Of a DNA stretch of 37,233 bases, positions 8,922-16,066 are shown in pieces. The position numbers and the translations under genes are program-made. The notes under the pieces were generated by a model. The model saw only the letters and a program-made list of their open reading frames with translations, had not been told where the DNA came from and made no database searches. Positions within the stretch are counted from its first letter, which is position 1, and each line of letters opens with the position of its first letter. The stretch covers positions 1 to 37,233 of the forward strand of contig JAIXPH010000007.1 in NCBI GenBank assembly GCA_027486345.1, given 5' to 3'. The DNA comes from Paracoccaceae bacterium. Lineage in GTDB: Bacteria; Pseudomonadota; Alphaproteobacteria; Rhodobacterales; Rhodobacteraceae.

Positions 8922-9674
8922 ATGACCCGTTACCTGACCACGCCCCAAGGCCGCCGCATCGCTTACGCGCGGACAGATGGCACCGGGCCGGGGATCGTGT
9001 TTCTGGGCGGCTTCCGGTCCGACATGACCGGGACCAAGGCGGTGTTGCTGCAAGATTGGGCGCAGGCGCAGGGGCGGGCCTTCCTGCGGTTCGACTATTC
9101 GGGCCACGGCGTCAGTTCCGGCGATTTTCTGGACGGCGCGATTGGGGATTGGTTTGAGGATGCCATGGCCGTGGTGTTGCAGTTGACCGAGGGGCCGCAG
9201 ATTCTGGTCGGCTCCTCCATGGGCGGCTGGATCGCGCTGCAACTGGCACGGGCCATGCCCGAGCGTGTGGCGGGTCTGGTGGGCATCGCCGCAGCACCCG
9301 ATTTCACCGAAGACAGCATGTGGGCGGGGTTCACCGATGCGCAGCGCCGGGACTTGGCCGAAAAAGGCCGGGTCGAACTGCCCTCGGACTACTCCCCCGA
9401 TCCCTACGTCATCACCCGCCGCCTGATCGAAGAGGGGCGAAATCGTCTGGTGCTGCGGTCGCCCTTGCCGCTGCCCTTTCCGGTGCGGTTGCTGCAAGGC
9501 ACGGCGGATACGGATGTCCCGCCCGCCGTGGCGCTGCGCCTCTTGGATCACGCCACGGGGCCGGACATCCGCCTGACGCTGGTCAAGGGTGCCGATCACC
9601 GCTTTTCAACGCCCGACTGCCTTGCCATGATCGCGCAGGCAGTGGCCGATGTGTCAGGGACGGAGCAGGGATGA
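8922..9674 (+). CDS. Alpha/beta hydrolase, ABHD10-like
   Basis: This is a soluble 250-residue serine hydrolase. The nucleophile elbow is GSSMGGW, the acid lies in LLQGTADTDVPP and the His in VKGADHRFST, so the triad is complete. The early motif FLGGFRSDMTGTKA and the FRFDYSGHGVSSGDF segment match the group that includes mammalian ABHD10, a depalmitoylating thioesterase; esterase or thioesterase activity is inferred, and the substrate is unknown. The ATG at 8922 lies 8 bases after GAGG. The stop overlaps the ATG of the next gene, a second alpha/beta hydrolase, and a third follows with the same 4-base overlap, so the three are translationally coupled. Confidence 0.88.
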   Translation: MTRYLTTPQGRRIAYARTDGTGPGIVFLGGFRSDMTGTKAVLLQDWAQAQGRAFLRFDYSGHGVSSGDFLDGAIGDWFEDAMAVVLQLTEGPQILVGSSMGGWIALQLARAMPERVAGLVGIAAAPDFTEDSMWAGFTDAQRRDLAEKGRVELPSDYSPDPYVITRRLIEEGRNRLVLRSPLPLPFPVRLLQGTADTDVPPAVALRLLDHATGPDIRLTLVKGADHRFSTPDCLAMIAQAVADVSGTEQG

Positions 9675-10654
9675 TGCGGCGGATTTTCAGGGGAATCGGC
9701 GTCACGCTCCTTGCGCTCGCACTGGCCATTGCTGGGATCTTCGTCGCCTTTCCGCCCGATGGGGTGGACCGCGAGATCGCCTTTGATCCGGCTTCGCTGC
9801 CTGATGATCTGAACGGCTGGTTGGCCTCGCGCGAGGCCGCCGTTCCCAACCTGCGCCCGGACTCCGGCAAGGAGATCGTCTGGGCCGCAGCACCGGGGGC
9901 GAGGACTCCGCTGGCTGTGGTCTACATCCACGGCTTTTCCGCCGACCGCGAGGAAATCCGGCCGGTCCCGGATGATGTGGCCGCAGCCCTTGGCGCGAAC
10001 CTGTTTCTGACGCGCCTTTCCGGTCATGGCCGCGACGGGGCGGCGATGGCCGAACCCACGGCGGGCGACTGGCTGGAGGATATGGCCGAAGCGATGGCGA
10101 TTGGCCGCCGTCTGGGGGATCGCGTGGTCCTGATCGGCACCTCGACCGGGGGCACCTTGGCGGCGCTGGCGGCGACCGACCCCGCGCTGTCGCCGGGTTT
10201 GGCGGGGGTGGTGCTGGTGTCGCCCAACTTCAAGGTCCGCAATCCGGCGGCGTTCCTATTGGACCTGCCGCTTGCGCCCACTTGGGCGCCGTGGATCGCG
10301 GGGCGCGAGGCGGGGTTCACCCCGATCAACGAGGGTCACGCCGCCCATTGGACCACCGCCTATCCGTCCTCGGCCTTCTTTCCGATGGCGGCCCTGCTGC
10401 GCGAGGCCAAGGGCACGGATTTTGCGGACGCGAAGGTGCCACTTCTGGTGCTGTCGAACCCCGGTGATCAGGTGATCGACCCCGCCGCCATCGCGCCCGT
10501 GACCAAGGCTTGGGGGGCAAAGGTCACGACGGTGGACCTGACGCCCGGCCCGAAGGATGATCCTTACGGCCATGTGCTGGCGGGGCGCATCCTCAGCCCG
10601 GGCCTGACCGACACCGTGGTTGAAACCATCCTGAACTGGACCAAAGGTCTGTGA
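9671..10654 (+). CDS. Membrane-anchored alpha/beta hydrolase
   Basis: The protein has 327 residues. An N-terminal segment MMRRIFRGIGVTLLALALA continuing to IFVAF is a single hydrophobic stretch after Arg residues, which predicts an inner-membrane anchor with a periplasmic catalytic domain, or a signal sequence. The hydrolase domain has the oxyanion-region VVYIHGFSADREEI, nucleophile elbow GTSTGGTLA, acidic residue in LSNPGDQVID and His in DPYGHVLAG, so it should be active. It resembles carboxylesterase or lysophospholipase families; the substrate is not evident. It starts at ATG 9671, overlapping the previous gene by ATGA, and its stop overlaps the GTG of the next. The paired MM start allows 9674 as an alternative. 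Confidence 0.85.
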   Translation: MMRRIFRGIGVTLLALALAIAGIFVAFPPDGVDREIAFDPASLPDDLNGWLASREAAVPNLRPDSGKEIVWAAAPGARTPLAVVYIHGFSADREEIRPVPDDVAAALGANLFLTRLSGHGRDGAAMAEPTAGDWLEDMAEAMAIGRRLGDRVVLIGTSTGGTLAALAATDPALSPGLAGVVLVSPNFKVRNPAAFLLDLPLAPTWAPWIAGREAGFTPINEGHAAHWTTAYPSSAFFPMAALLREAKGTDFADAKVPLLVLSNPGDQVIDPAAIAPVTKAWGAKVTTVDLTPGPKDDPYGHVLAGRILSPGLTDTVVETILNWTKGL

Positions 10655-11376
10655 CCGCTGAACCCATCGTCTTCATCCCTGGCTTCATGTGTGACGCGCG
10701 GGCCTTCCTGCCGCAGATGGTGCAATTGGGGGCCAGCCACGCCTGTCAGGTGATCCTGCCCAGTGGCGAGGAAACCGTCGAACGCCTGTCCGAGGTGGTC
10801 TTGGCCAATGCCCCCGCCAAATTCGTGGCGGTGGGGCATGGTTTGGGGGGCGATGTGGTGATGGATGTGCTGCGCCGCGCGCCGGAACGGGTGCTGCGGG
10901 TGGTGCTGATCTCGACCGATCCCTTGGCCGAGCCGCCCAAGGCCGCCGCCGCGCGCGAGGCGCGGATCGTGGCCGCGAAATCAGGCCGCATCGTGCAGGC
11001 GGCAGCCGAGGATTACCCCGATACGGCCTTTGCCGCGACAGAATGGCGGGATGAGGTGCGGGCGCTGATCACCGACATGGTGCTGCAACTGGGCGAGGGG
11101 GTCTATATCCGCCAATCCCGCGCCGCACAGCGTCGTCCGGACCAGTCAAAGACCCTGCGCCGCGCGCTGATGCCCGCGCTGATCCTCGCGGGGGCGGAGG
11201 ACGGTCTGGTCCCCGTGCGGCGGCAGGAGTTTCTGGCCGGCCTGCTGCCCTATGGTCGGTTGCAGGTCATCCCCGACGCGGGCAACGTGCCGATGCTGGA
11301 ACAGCCTGAAGCCGTGACCGAAGCGCTGCGCGCCTTCCTCTCTGGCCCCATGATGCTGCGCCCGGCGCGGCGGTAG
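10651..11376 (+). CDS. Alpha/beta-hydrolase-fold protein lacking Ser and His (probable pseudoenzyme)
   Basis: The 241-residue protein has the whole alpha/beta-hydrolase layout: VFIPGFMCDARAFLPQMVQL, a nucleophile-elbow strand FVAVGHGLGGDVVMDVLRR, LRRALMPALILAGAEDGLVP, and the C-terminal DAGNVPMLEQPEAV. At the elbow the canonical G-x-S-x-G reads G-H-G-L-G, so the nucleophile Ser is Gly (GGT codon). In the final motif, normally G-H-x-P-x-L-E, the His is Asn. The Asp in the acid region remains. Losing two of three triad residues in an otherwise intact frame suggests a selected non-catalytic role, such as binding, scaffolding or regulation, rather than decay. GTG start overlaps the previous stop (GTGA). 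The gene is followed by a 23-bp perfect hairpin. Confidence 0.85.
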   Translation: MTAEPIVFIPGFMCDARAFLPQMVQLGASHACQVILPSGEETVERLSEVVLANAPAKFVAVGHGLGGDVVMDVLRRAPERVLRVVLISTDPLAEPPKAAAAREARIVAAKSGRIVQAAAEDYPDTAFAATEWRDEVRALITDMVLQLGEGVYIRQSRAAQRRPDQSKTLRRALMPALILAGAEDGLVPVRRQEFLAGLLPYGRLQVIPDAGNVPMLEQPEAVTEALRAFLSGPMMLRPARR

Positions 11377-11380
11377 CAAA

Positions 11381-11429
11381 CCCCCTCACCGTGCCCTCTC
11401 CCCCGAGGGGAGAGGGCACGGTGAGGGGG
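11381..11429. repeat. Perfect 23-bp inverted repeat between convergent operons
   Basis: The arms 11381-11403 and 11407-11429 are exact reverse complements of each other, with a 3-base CGA loop. The arm reads CCCCCTCACCGTGCCC then TCTCCCC. It begins 4 bases after the hydrolase operon and ends 18 bases before phaZ on the other strand. The composition resembles widespread CCCCTCACC...CTCTCCCC palindromes seen dispersed in many proteobacteria, so it may be a REP-like element as well as a bidirectional transcription or mRNA-decay barrier. No T run follows, so it is not a textbook intrinsic terminator. Confidence 0.85.
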
Positions 11430-11447
11430 CACCCCGACCGTAACCCC

Positions 11448-12728
11448 TTAATTCGACGCGGCCAGCGTGATCTTGCCCTTGGCGGCGCGCTCTGGCTCTG
11501 CGGAATTGGCGTCAAGGAAGTTCAGCACCAGGGGGCGGATGTTCAACCGCCAGCTTTTGCCCGCGAAGATGCCGTAATGCCCGGCACCCGGTTCCAGATG
11601 CTGGGCCTTCTTGTCCTCCGGCAGGCCGGTCAGCAGTTTCAGCGCGGCAACGCATTGGCCCGGCGCGGAAATGTCGTCATTCGCACCCTCGACCGTCATC
11701 ACCGCGACCGAGGTGATCGCGCCGATGTCCACCTTTTTGCCGGCCACGACGAATTCATTGCGGGCAATCTCGCGCTGTTTGAAGATGCGCTCCACCGTGG
11801 ACAGATAGAACTCTGCCGTCATGTCCATCACAGCAAGGTATTCGTCGTAGAAACGGTTGTGGGCGTCATGATCCGACGCCTCGCCGCGCGCGACACGCAG
11901 GATCTGTTCGGAGAACGCCTTGGAATGGCGTTCGGCATTCATGGACATGAAGGATTGCAACTGCAACAGGCCCGGATAGACCGACCGTCCCGCACCCTTG
12001 TAGGAAAAGCCCACGCGCTGTATGGCGGTCTGCTCCAACTGGCCCATCGTCACGCGGCGGCCAAAGTCGGTGACATCGGTCGCGGCGGCATCGGGGTCGA
12101 TCGGCCCGCCGATCAGCGTCAGGCTGCGCGGTTGCGCGGCGGGGTCTTCGGCCGCCAGATAGGCCGTGGCGGCCAAGGTCAGCGGGGCGGGTTGGCAGAC
12201 GGCGATCACATGGGTGTCAGGCCCGAGCGCGCGCATGAACTCGACCAGATAAAGCGTGTAATCCTCGACGTCGAACTTGCCTTCGGACACCGGGATGTCG
12301 CGGGCATTGTGCCAGTCGGTGATATAGACCTCACAATCGGGCAGCAGGGAGCCCACGGTGGACCGCAGCAGTGTGGCATAATGTCCCGACATCGGGGCCA
12401 CCAGCATCACCTTGCGCTTCATCGGGGCGCGGCGGCGGACCGAGAAGTGGATCAGGTTCCCGAAGGCCTTCTCCACCACGGGGACGATGTCCACCAGATG
12501 GTCGGTGCCGTCTGACCCGACGATGGACCGGATGCCCCAATCGGGCTTCACCACCATGCGGCCAAAGGCGCGCTCCGTCACCTCGCCCCAAGCCGCCGTC
12601 AGTTGCAGCATCGGGTTCGGCACCAGCGCAAAGGCGGGATAGGAGGCCATGGCCCGGGCCGTCGCGCCCAGCCACGCATTGGTGTTGCGAGCCGTTTCCA
12701 TCAAGTCATAGGCGAGCATGTAGCGCAA
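11448..12728 (-). CDS. phaZ: Intracellular polyhydroxyalkanoate depolymerase PhaZ
   Basis: PhaZ mobilises stored PHA by hydrolysing the amorphous polymer on granules. The 426 residues match the intracellular type in which the lipase-box Ser is replaced by Cys: VIAVCQPAPL with Cys178. The N-terminal MLAYDLMETARNTNAWLG, MLVAPMSGHYATLLR and the C-terminal LEPGAGHYGIFAGKSWR (with the catalytic His) are typical. The start is set at the TTG at 12728 because AAGGAG lies 7 bases upstream of it, whereas the ATG at 12719 is 16 bases away from that site. It is divergent from phaC with 107 bases between starts. Degradation and synthesis genes therefore share one regulatory interval. Confidence 0.94.
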   Translation of the reverse strand: MRYMLAYDLMETARNTNAWLGATARAMASYPAFALVPNPMLQLTAAWGEVTERAFGRMVVKPDWGIRSIVGSDGTDHLVDIVPVVEKAFGNLIHFSVRRRAPMKRKVMLVAPMSGHYATLLRSTVGSLLPDCEVYITDWHNARDIPVSEGKFDVEDYTLYLVEFMRALGPDTHVIAVCQPAPLTLAATAYLAAEDPAAQPRSLTLIGGPIDPDAAATDVTDFGRRVTMGQLEQTAIQRVGFSYKGAGRSVYPGLLQLQSFMSMNAERHSKAFSEQILRVARGEASDHDAHNRFYDEYLAVMDMTAEFYLSTVERIFKQREIARNEFVVAGKKVDIGAITSVAVMTVEGANDDISAPGQCVAALKLLTGLPEDKKAQHLEPGAGHYGIFAGKSWRLNIRPLVLNFLDANSAEPERAAKGKITLAASN

Positions 12729-12800
12729 ACCGCGTCTCCTTGTCCCGTCGGCCTTCGCCGTCCAATTCGCAGCTTTCCCCCAGACCGGGGCAGCGATATG

Positions 12801-12811
12801 CTGCGAAGCGG
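12801..12811. promoter_or_regulatory. Possible degenerate PhaR site in the phaZ-phaC interval
   Basis: CTGC-GAA-GCGG differs by one base from the CTGC-N3-GCAG PhaR operator that occurs perfectly three times further downstream. It lies 25 bases before the phaC start. The single mismatch makes this weak evidence. Confidence 0.3.
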
Positions 12812-12835
12812 CGAGGATAGGGGGGGAATGGGCTC

Positions 12836-14632
12836 ATGGCAACCGATACCAATGACGCAGTTGCACGGTCTGAACGGCTTGAGGCGAACCTCGCCCGGCT
12901 GGAAGAGATGACGCAGCGGCTGATGGTGGCGCTGACCAAGCGCAAACAGCATGACCCCGCGCTGAACGGTCCCTCATCCGATGTCTATGCCAAGGCGGCG
13001 GCGGCCTATGTCGCCGAGATGATGCAGAACCCCGCCAAGATCATCGAACATCAGATCGGCTACTGGGGCAAAAGCCTGAAACATTACGTCGAGGCGCAGC
13101 AGGCCCTTGCAACCGGCCAGTTGAAGGCACCGGCAGACCATGGCCCCAAGGACCGGCGGTTTTCCAACCCTCTGTGGGAAAGCCATCCCTTCTTCAACTT
13201 CGTCAAGCAGCAATACCAGATCAACGCCGAGGCCGTGCAGACCGCCTTGGGTGACATGGAAACGCTGGATGCGGCGGATAAACGGCGGGTGGAGTATTTT
13301 ACCAAGCAGATCGTTGACATGCTTGCGCCCACCAACTTCCTTGCCACCAATCCCGACGCGCTGGAAAAGGCCGTGGCGACGGATGGTGAAAGCCTGGTCA
13401 AAGGCTTGGAAAACCTGATCGCGGATATCGAGGCGAATTCGGGCGACGTGATGGTCAGCCTTGCGGATCGTGAGGCGTTCCACGTCGGCCAGAACATCGC
13501 CACCACACCGGGCGCGGTGGTCTATCGCAACAAGATGCTGGAGCTGATCCAATACGCGCCGACCACCGAAACGGTGCACAAGACGCCCTTGCTGATCTTT
13601 CCGCCGTGGATCAACAAATTCTACATCATGGACATGAAGCCCGCGAATTCGCTGGTGAAATGGATCGTGGATCAGGGCTTCACGCTGTTCGTCGTCTCTT
13701 GGGTCAACCCCGATCCCAGTTACCGCGACGTGGCCATGGATGATTACATCCGTGACGGCTATCTGCGCGCCATCGCCGAGGTGCGGCGCATCACGGGCGA
13801 GCCGCAGATCAACGCCGTGGGCTATTGCATCGCGGGAACCACGCTGTCCTTGGCTCTGTCGCATCTGGACCGGGTGGGGGATACCTCGGTCAAATCGGCG
13901 ACCTTTTTCACCACGCTGACCGATTTTTCCGACCCCGGCGAAGTGGGCGTCTTTCTGAACGACGATTTCGTCGATGGGATCGAACGCCAGACCGCCGAGG
14001 ATGGCATCCTGTCCAAATTCTACATGAGTCGGACCTTCAGCTATCTGCGCTCCAACGACCTGATCTATCAGCCCGCAATCAAGAGCTACATGATGGGCGA
14101 GGCCCCGCCCGCCTTTGACCTCTTGTTCTGGAACAGTGACGGCACCAACCTGCCCGCCAAGATGGCGGTGGAATATCTGCGCGGGCTGTGCCAGCGCGAC
14201 GAATTCGCCACCACGGGCTTTCCGGTCTTTGGGGCGCCGGTGCATCTGTCGGGCGTCAAGGTGCCGCTCTGCGCCATCGCCTGCGAGACGGACCACATCG
14301 CCCATTGGCGCGGCAGTTTCAACGGCATCACCCAGATGGAGTCTTCGGACAAGACCTTCATCCTCTCTGAAAGCGGCCACATCGCCGGGATCATCAACCC
14401 GCCGTCCAAAGGCAAGTACGGTCACTACACCTCTGACGCCCCGGTCTCAGGCGCGCCCGAGGACTGGAAGGCCGGGGCCAATTTCAACGCGGGCAGTTGG
14501 TGGCCGTGCTGGGGCGCATGGCTGGCCGAACGGTCGGGCGACCAAATCCCCGCCCGCTTTCCCGGTGATTCGGGGGCCGAGGTGGTGTGTCCCGCGCCGG
14601 GCACTTACGTGACGGCTGTGCCAAGCATTTGA
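12836..14632 (+). CDS. phaC: Class I poly(3-hydroxyalkanoate) synthase PhaC
   Basis: PhaC polymerises hydroxyacyl-CoA into PHA at the granule surface. The 598-residue length is that of class I synthases. The N-terminal domain runs to about residue 240; the catalytic alpha/beta domain contains TPLLIFPPWINKFYIMD, VSWVNPDPSYRD and the PhaC box NAVGYCIAGTTLS with catalytic Cys331. The Asp is in CAIACETDHIAHW, and the His in LSESGHIAGIINPP, followed by the family-typical W-rich NAGSWWPCW segment. The ATG at 12836 has a G-rich stretch upstream. phaP and phaR follow on the same strand with their own control sites, so phaC is likely transcribed separately from phaP. Confidence 0.96.
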   Translation: MATDTNDAVARSERLEANLARLEEMTQRLMVALTKRKQHDPALNGPSSDVYAKAAAAYVAEMMQNPAKIIEHQIGYWGKSLKHYVEAQQALATGQLKAPADHGPKDRRFSNPLWESHPFFNFVKQQYQINAEAVQTALGDMETLDAADKRRVEYFTKQIVDMLAPTNFLATNPDALEKAVATDGESLVKGLENLIADIEANSGDVMVSLADREAFHVGQNIATTPGAVVYRNKMLELIQYAPTTETVHKTPLLIFPPWINKFYIMDMKPANSLVKWIVDQGFTLFVVSWVNPDPSYRDVAMDDYIRDGYLRAIAEVRRITGEPQINAVGYCIAGTTLSLALSHLDRVGDTSVKSATFFTTLTDFSDPGEVGVFLNDDFVDGIERQTAEDGILSKFYMSRTFSYLRSNDLIYQPAIKSYMMGEAPPAFDLLFWNSDGTNLPAKMAVEYLRGLCQRDEFATTGFPVFGAPVHLSGVKVPLCAIACETDHIAHWRGSFNGITQMESSDKTFILSESGHIAGIINPPSKGKYGHYTSDAPVSGAPEDWKAGANFNAGSWWPCWGAWLAERSGDQIPARFPGDSGAEVVCPAPGTYVTAVPSI

Positions 14633-14679
14633 TTTTCCGAATGTCTGTGCGGGGCGACCGCCTTGTCGCCCCTGCAATG

Positions 14680-14690
14680 CTGCGTTGCAG
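14680..14690. promoter_or_regulatory. PhaR operator 1 of phaP
   Basis: CTGC-GTT-GCAG is a perfect match to the CTGC-N3-GCAG operator known for PhaR repressors of Rhodobacter and Paracoccus. It lies 9 bases upstream of the predicted -35 box of phaP. Confidence 0.85.
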
Positions 14691-14698
14691 AAAAATGA

Positions 14699-14727
14699 TT
14701 GAAATGCTGCGCTGCAGCATGTATATC
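14699..14727 (+). promoter_or_regulatory. Predicted sigma70 promoter of phaP
   Basis: TTGAAA (14699-14704) and TATATC (14722-14727) are separated by exactly 17 bases. This puts a start site near 14733-14735 and gives a 5' leader of about 50 bases with the ribosome-binding site GGAGAG before the phaP ATG. A PhaR operator occupies the spacer. Confidence 0.7.
14707..14717. promoter_or_regulatory. PhaR operator 2 within the phaP promoter spacer
   Basis: CTGC-GCT-GCAG is a second perfect CTGC-N3-GCAG site, 27 bases from the first. It sits between the -35 and -10 elements, where a bound repressor would block RNA polymerase directly. Confidence 0.85.
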
Positions 14728-14783
14728 CTTGGTCATCAGGAACAGCGCGCCGCTGGCAACCGATCAGCTCAGGAGAGACTGAA

Positions 14784-15233
14784 ATGACCAAGACCACTGA
14801 TTTCACCAAAGTCGTGCAGGACATGATGGCCGCTTTCCCGGTCGACACCTCGGCCATGCAAGGCGCGTTCAAGACCCAGGCTGCGATGGCGGAAAAGCTG
14901 TCGAAAGTCGCTCTGGAAGCCGCTGAGAAATCGACGGAGATCACCTCGAAATGGACCAAGGACACCATCGCCAAGCTGGCCGATGTGACCAAGGCCAAGA
15001 CCGAGCCGACCGATTACACCAAATCCGTGACGGATTTCGCCTCGGCCGCCGCTGAAATGGCCGCTGAAAACATGGCCGCCTTCGCCGAAGTGGCGAAAAA
15101 AGTCCAGATGGAAACCGTCGAACTGATGCTCGCCGCTGGCAAGGACATCTCGGAAGACGCGACCGCTGCCGTCAAGAAGGCCACCGCCGACGTCACGACC
15201 GCCGCCAAAAAAGCCGCTGCTGCTGCCAAGTGA
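14784..15233 (+). CDS. phaP: Phasin (PHA granule-associated protein)
   Basis: Phasins coat PHA granules and control their number and size. This 149-residue protein is highly helical and rich in Ala, Lys, Glu and Thr, with few aromatic residues, as in the phasin 2 family. The core helices run through FKTQAAMAEKLSKVALEAAE, KSTEITSKWTKD, and MAAENMAAFAEVAKKVQMET; the C-terminal tail is an Ala/Lys-rich segment (VKKATADVTTAAKKAAAAAK) that could contact nucleic acid or the granule surface. The ATG at 14784 follows GGAGAG. Two PhaR operators and a sigma70-like promoter lie just upstream, so expression is probably induced when granules titrate PhaR. A strong terminator follows. Confidence 0.93.
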   Translation: MTKTTDFTKVVQDMMAAFPVDTSAMQGAFKTQAAMAEKLSKVALEAAEKSTEITSKWTKDTIAKLADVTKAKTEPTDYTKSVTDFASAAAEMAAENMAAFAEVAKKVQMETVELMLAAGKDISEDATAAVKKATADVTTAAKKAAAAAK

Positions 15234-15291
15234 TCCCGTAAAGGGGTTCGACGCCGCTCCGGTTCCTCCTCCCTGCGGACGGCGTCCTGAC

Positions 15292-15320
15292 GGGCGGGCC
15301 CTTGGCCCGCCCTTTCTTTT
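15292..15320 (+). terminator. Intrinsic terminator of phaP
   Basis: GGGCGGGCC (15292-15300) pairs perfectly with GGCCCGCCC (15304-15312) around a CTT loop and is followed by TTTCTTTT. It lies 58 bases past the phaP stop and separates phaP from phaR. Confidence 0.9.
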
Positions 15321-15427
15321 TCTGCGGCTGCACGACGCCCGGCCGCCCGATGCTGCATCTGCCATGCCGCGGTCCCTTTGCCGCGACGCCGCGCTTTCTT
15401 TTTGATCATCCCTGCCTTAGTCTTTCT

Positions 15428-15438
15428 CTGCAACGCAG
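15428..15438. promoter_or_regulatory. PhaR operator upstream of phaR
   Basis: CTGC-AAC-GCAG, a third perfect CTGC-N3-GCAG site, lies 52 bases before the phaR start and implies autorepression. I could not assign -35 and -10 boxes with confidence here. Confidence 0.75.
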
Positions 15439-15489
15439 CCACTGCGCCTGCGAAGACGACCAAGGGAATATCCACGGGGGGGAAGGCCG

Positions 15490-16050
15490 ATGGCCGATAC
15501 ATCGAAACCGCTGCTGATCAAGCGCTATGCCAGCCGTCGCCTCTACAACACCGAAACCTCGGATTACGTCACGCTGGAAGACATCGCAGGCTTTATCCGC
15601 ACCGGGCGAGAGGTGCAGATCGTTGATCTGAAATCCGGCGATGACCTGACACGGCAATACCTGTTGCAAATCGTGGCCGAACATGAATCCAAGGGCGAAA
15701 ACGTCCTTCCGATCAATGTCTTGACCGATCTTGTCCGATCCTACACCACCGGCATGCAATCGGTCGTTCCGCAGTTTCTGGCGCAAAGCTATGAGATGCT
15801 GCGCGAAGGCCAGTCCAAGATGATCGAAAACCTGTCCACCCTGCCCAATCCCTTGGCCACCGTGCCGGGGTTTGAGGCGATGCGCGCCCAGCAAGAGGCC
15901 TTCATGAAGGCCTTCATGGGCGGTCTGCCGGGGTGGAGCGGGTCCGGCCCCGCGCCGGAAACCAGCGCTGAACCCGCGACCAAGGATGACGAACTGGCGC
16001 AGATCAAGCGGCAGTTGGCGGATCTGCAAAAGAAACTGTCAAAACTGTAA
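15490..16050 (+). CDS. phaR: PHA synthesis repressor PhaR
   Basis: PhaR binds DNA upstream of phaP and its own gene, and also binds PHA, so that polymer formation releases repression. The 186-residue protein opens with the conserved PHB/PHA accumulation DNA-binding domain (LLIKRYASRRLYNTETSDYV, then TLEDIAGFIRTGREVQIVD, residues about 8-70), followed by the accumulation-regulator domain with LLQIVAEHESKGENVLPINV and VVPQFLAQSYEMLREGQ. The C-terminal region ends in a short coiled-coil-like helix, LAQIKRQLADLQKKLSKL. The ATG at 15490 is preceded by GGGGGGAAGG. A perfect operator stands in its own upstream region. Confidence 0.95.
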   Translation: MADTSKPLLIKRYASRRLYNTETSDYVTLEDIAGFIRTGREVQIVDLKSGDDLTRQYLLQIVAEHESKGENVLPINVLTDLVRSYTTGMQSVVPQFLAQSYEMLREGQSKMIENLSTLPNPLATVPGFEAMRAQQEAFMKAFMGGLPGWSGSGPAPETSAEPATKDDELAQIKRQLADLQKKLSKL

Positions 16051-16066
16051 CCACCGGGGGCGACCC

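Noticed and set aside
11391-12515. A 374-codon open frame opposite phaZ
   Set aside because: Antisense shadow that also starts inside the 23-bp hairpin.
12974-14425. A 483-codon open frame opposite phaC
   Set aside because: Antisense shadow of phaC; composition is His/Gly/Asp-rich and unlike any family.
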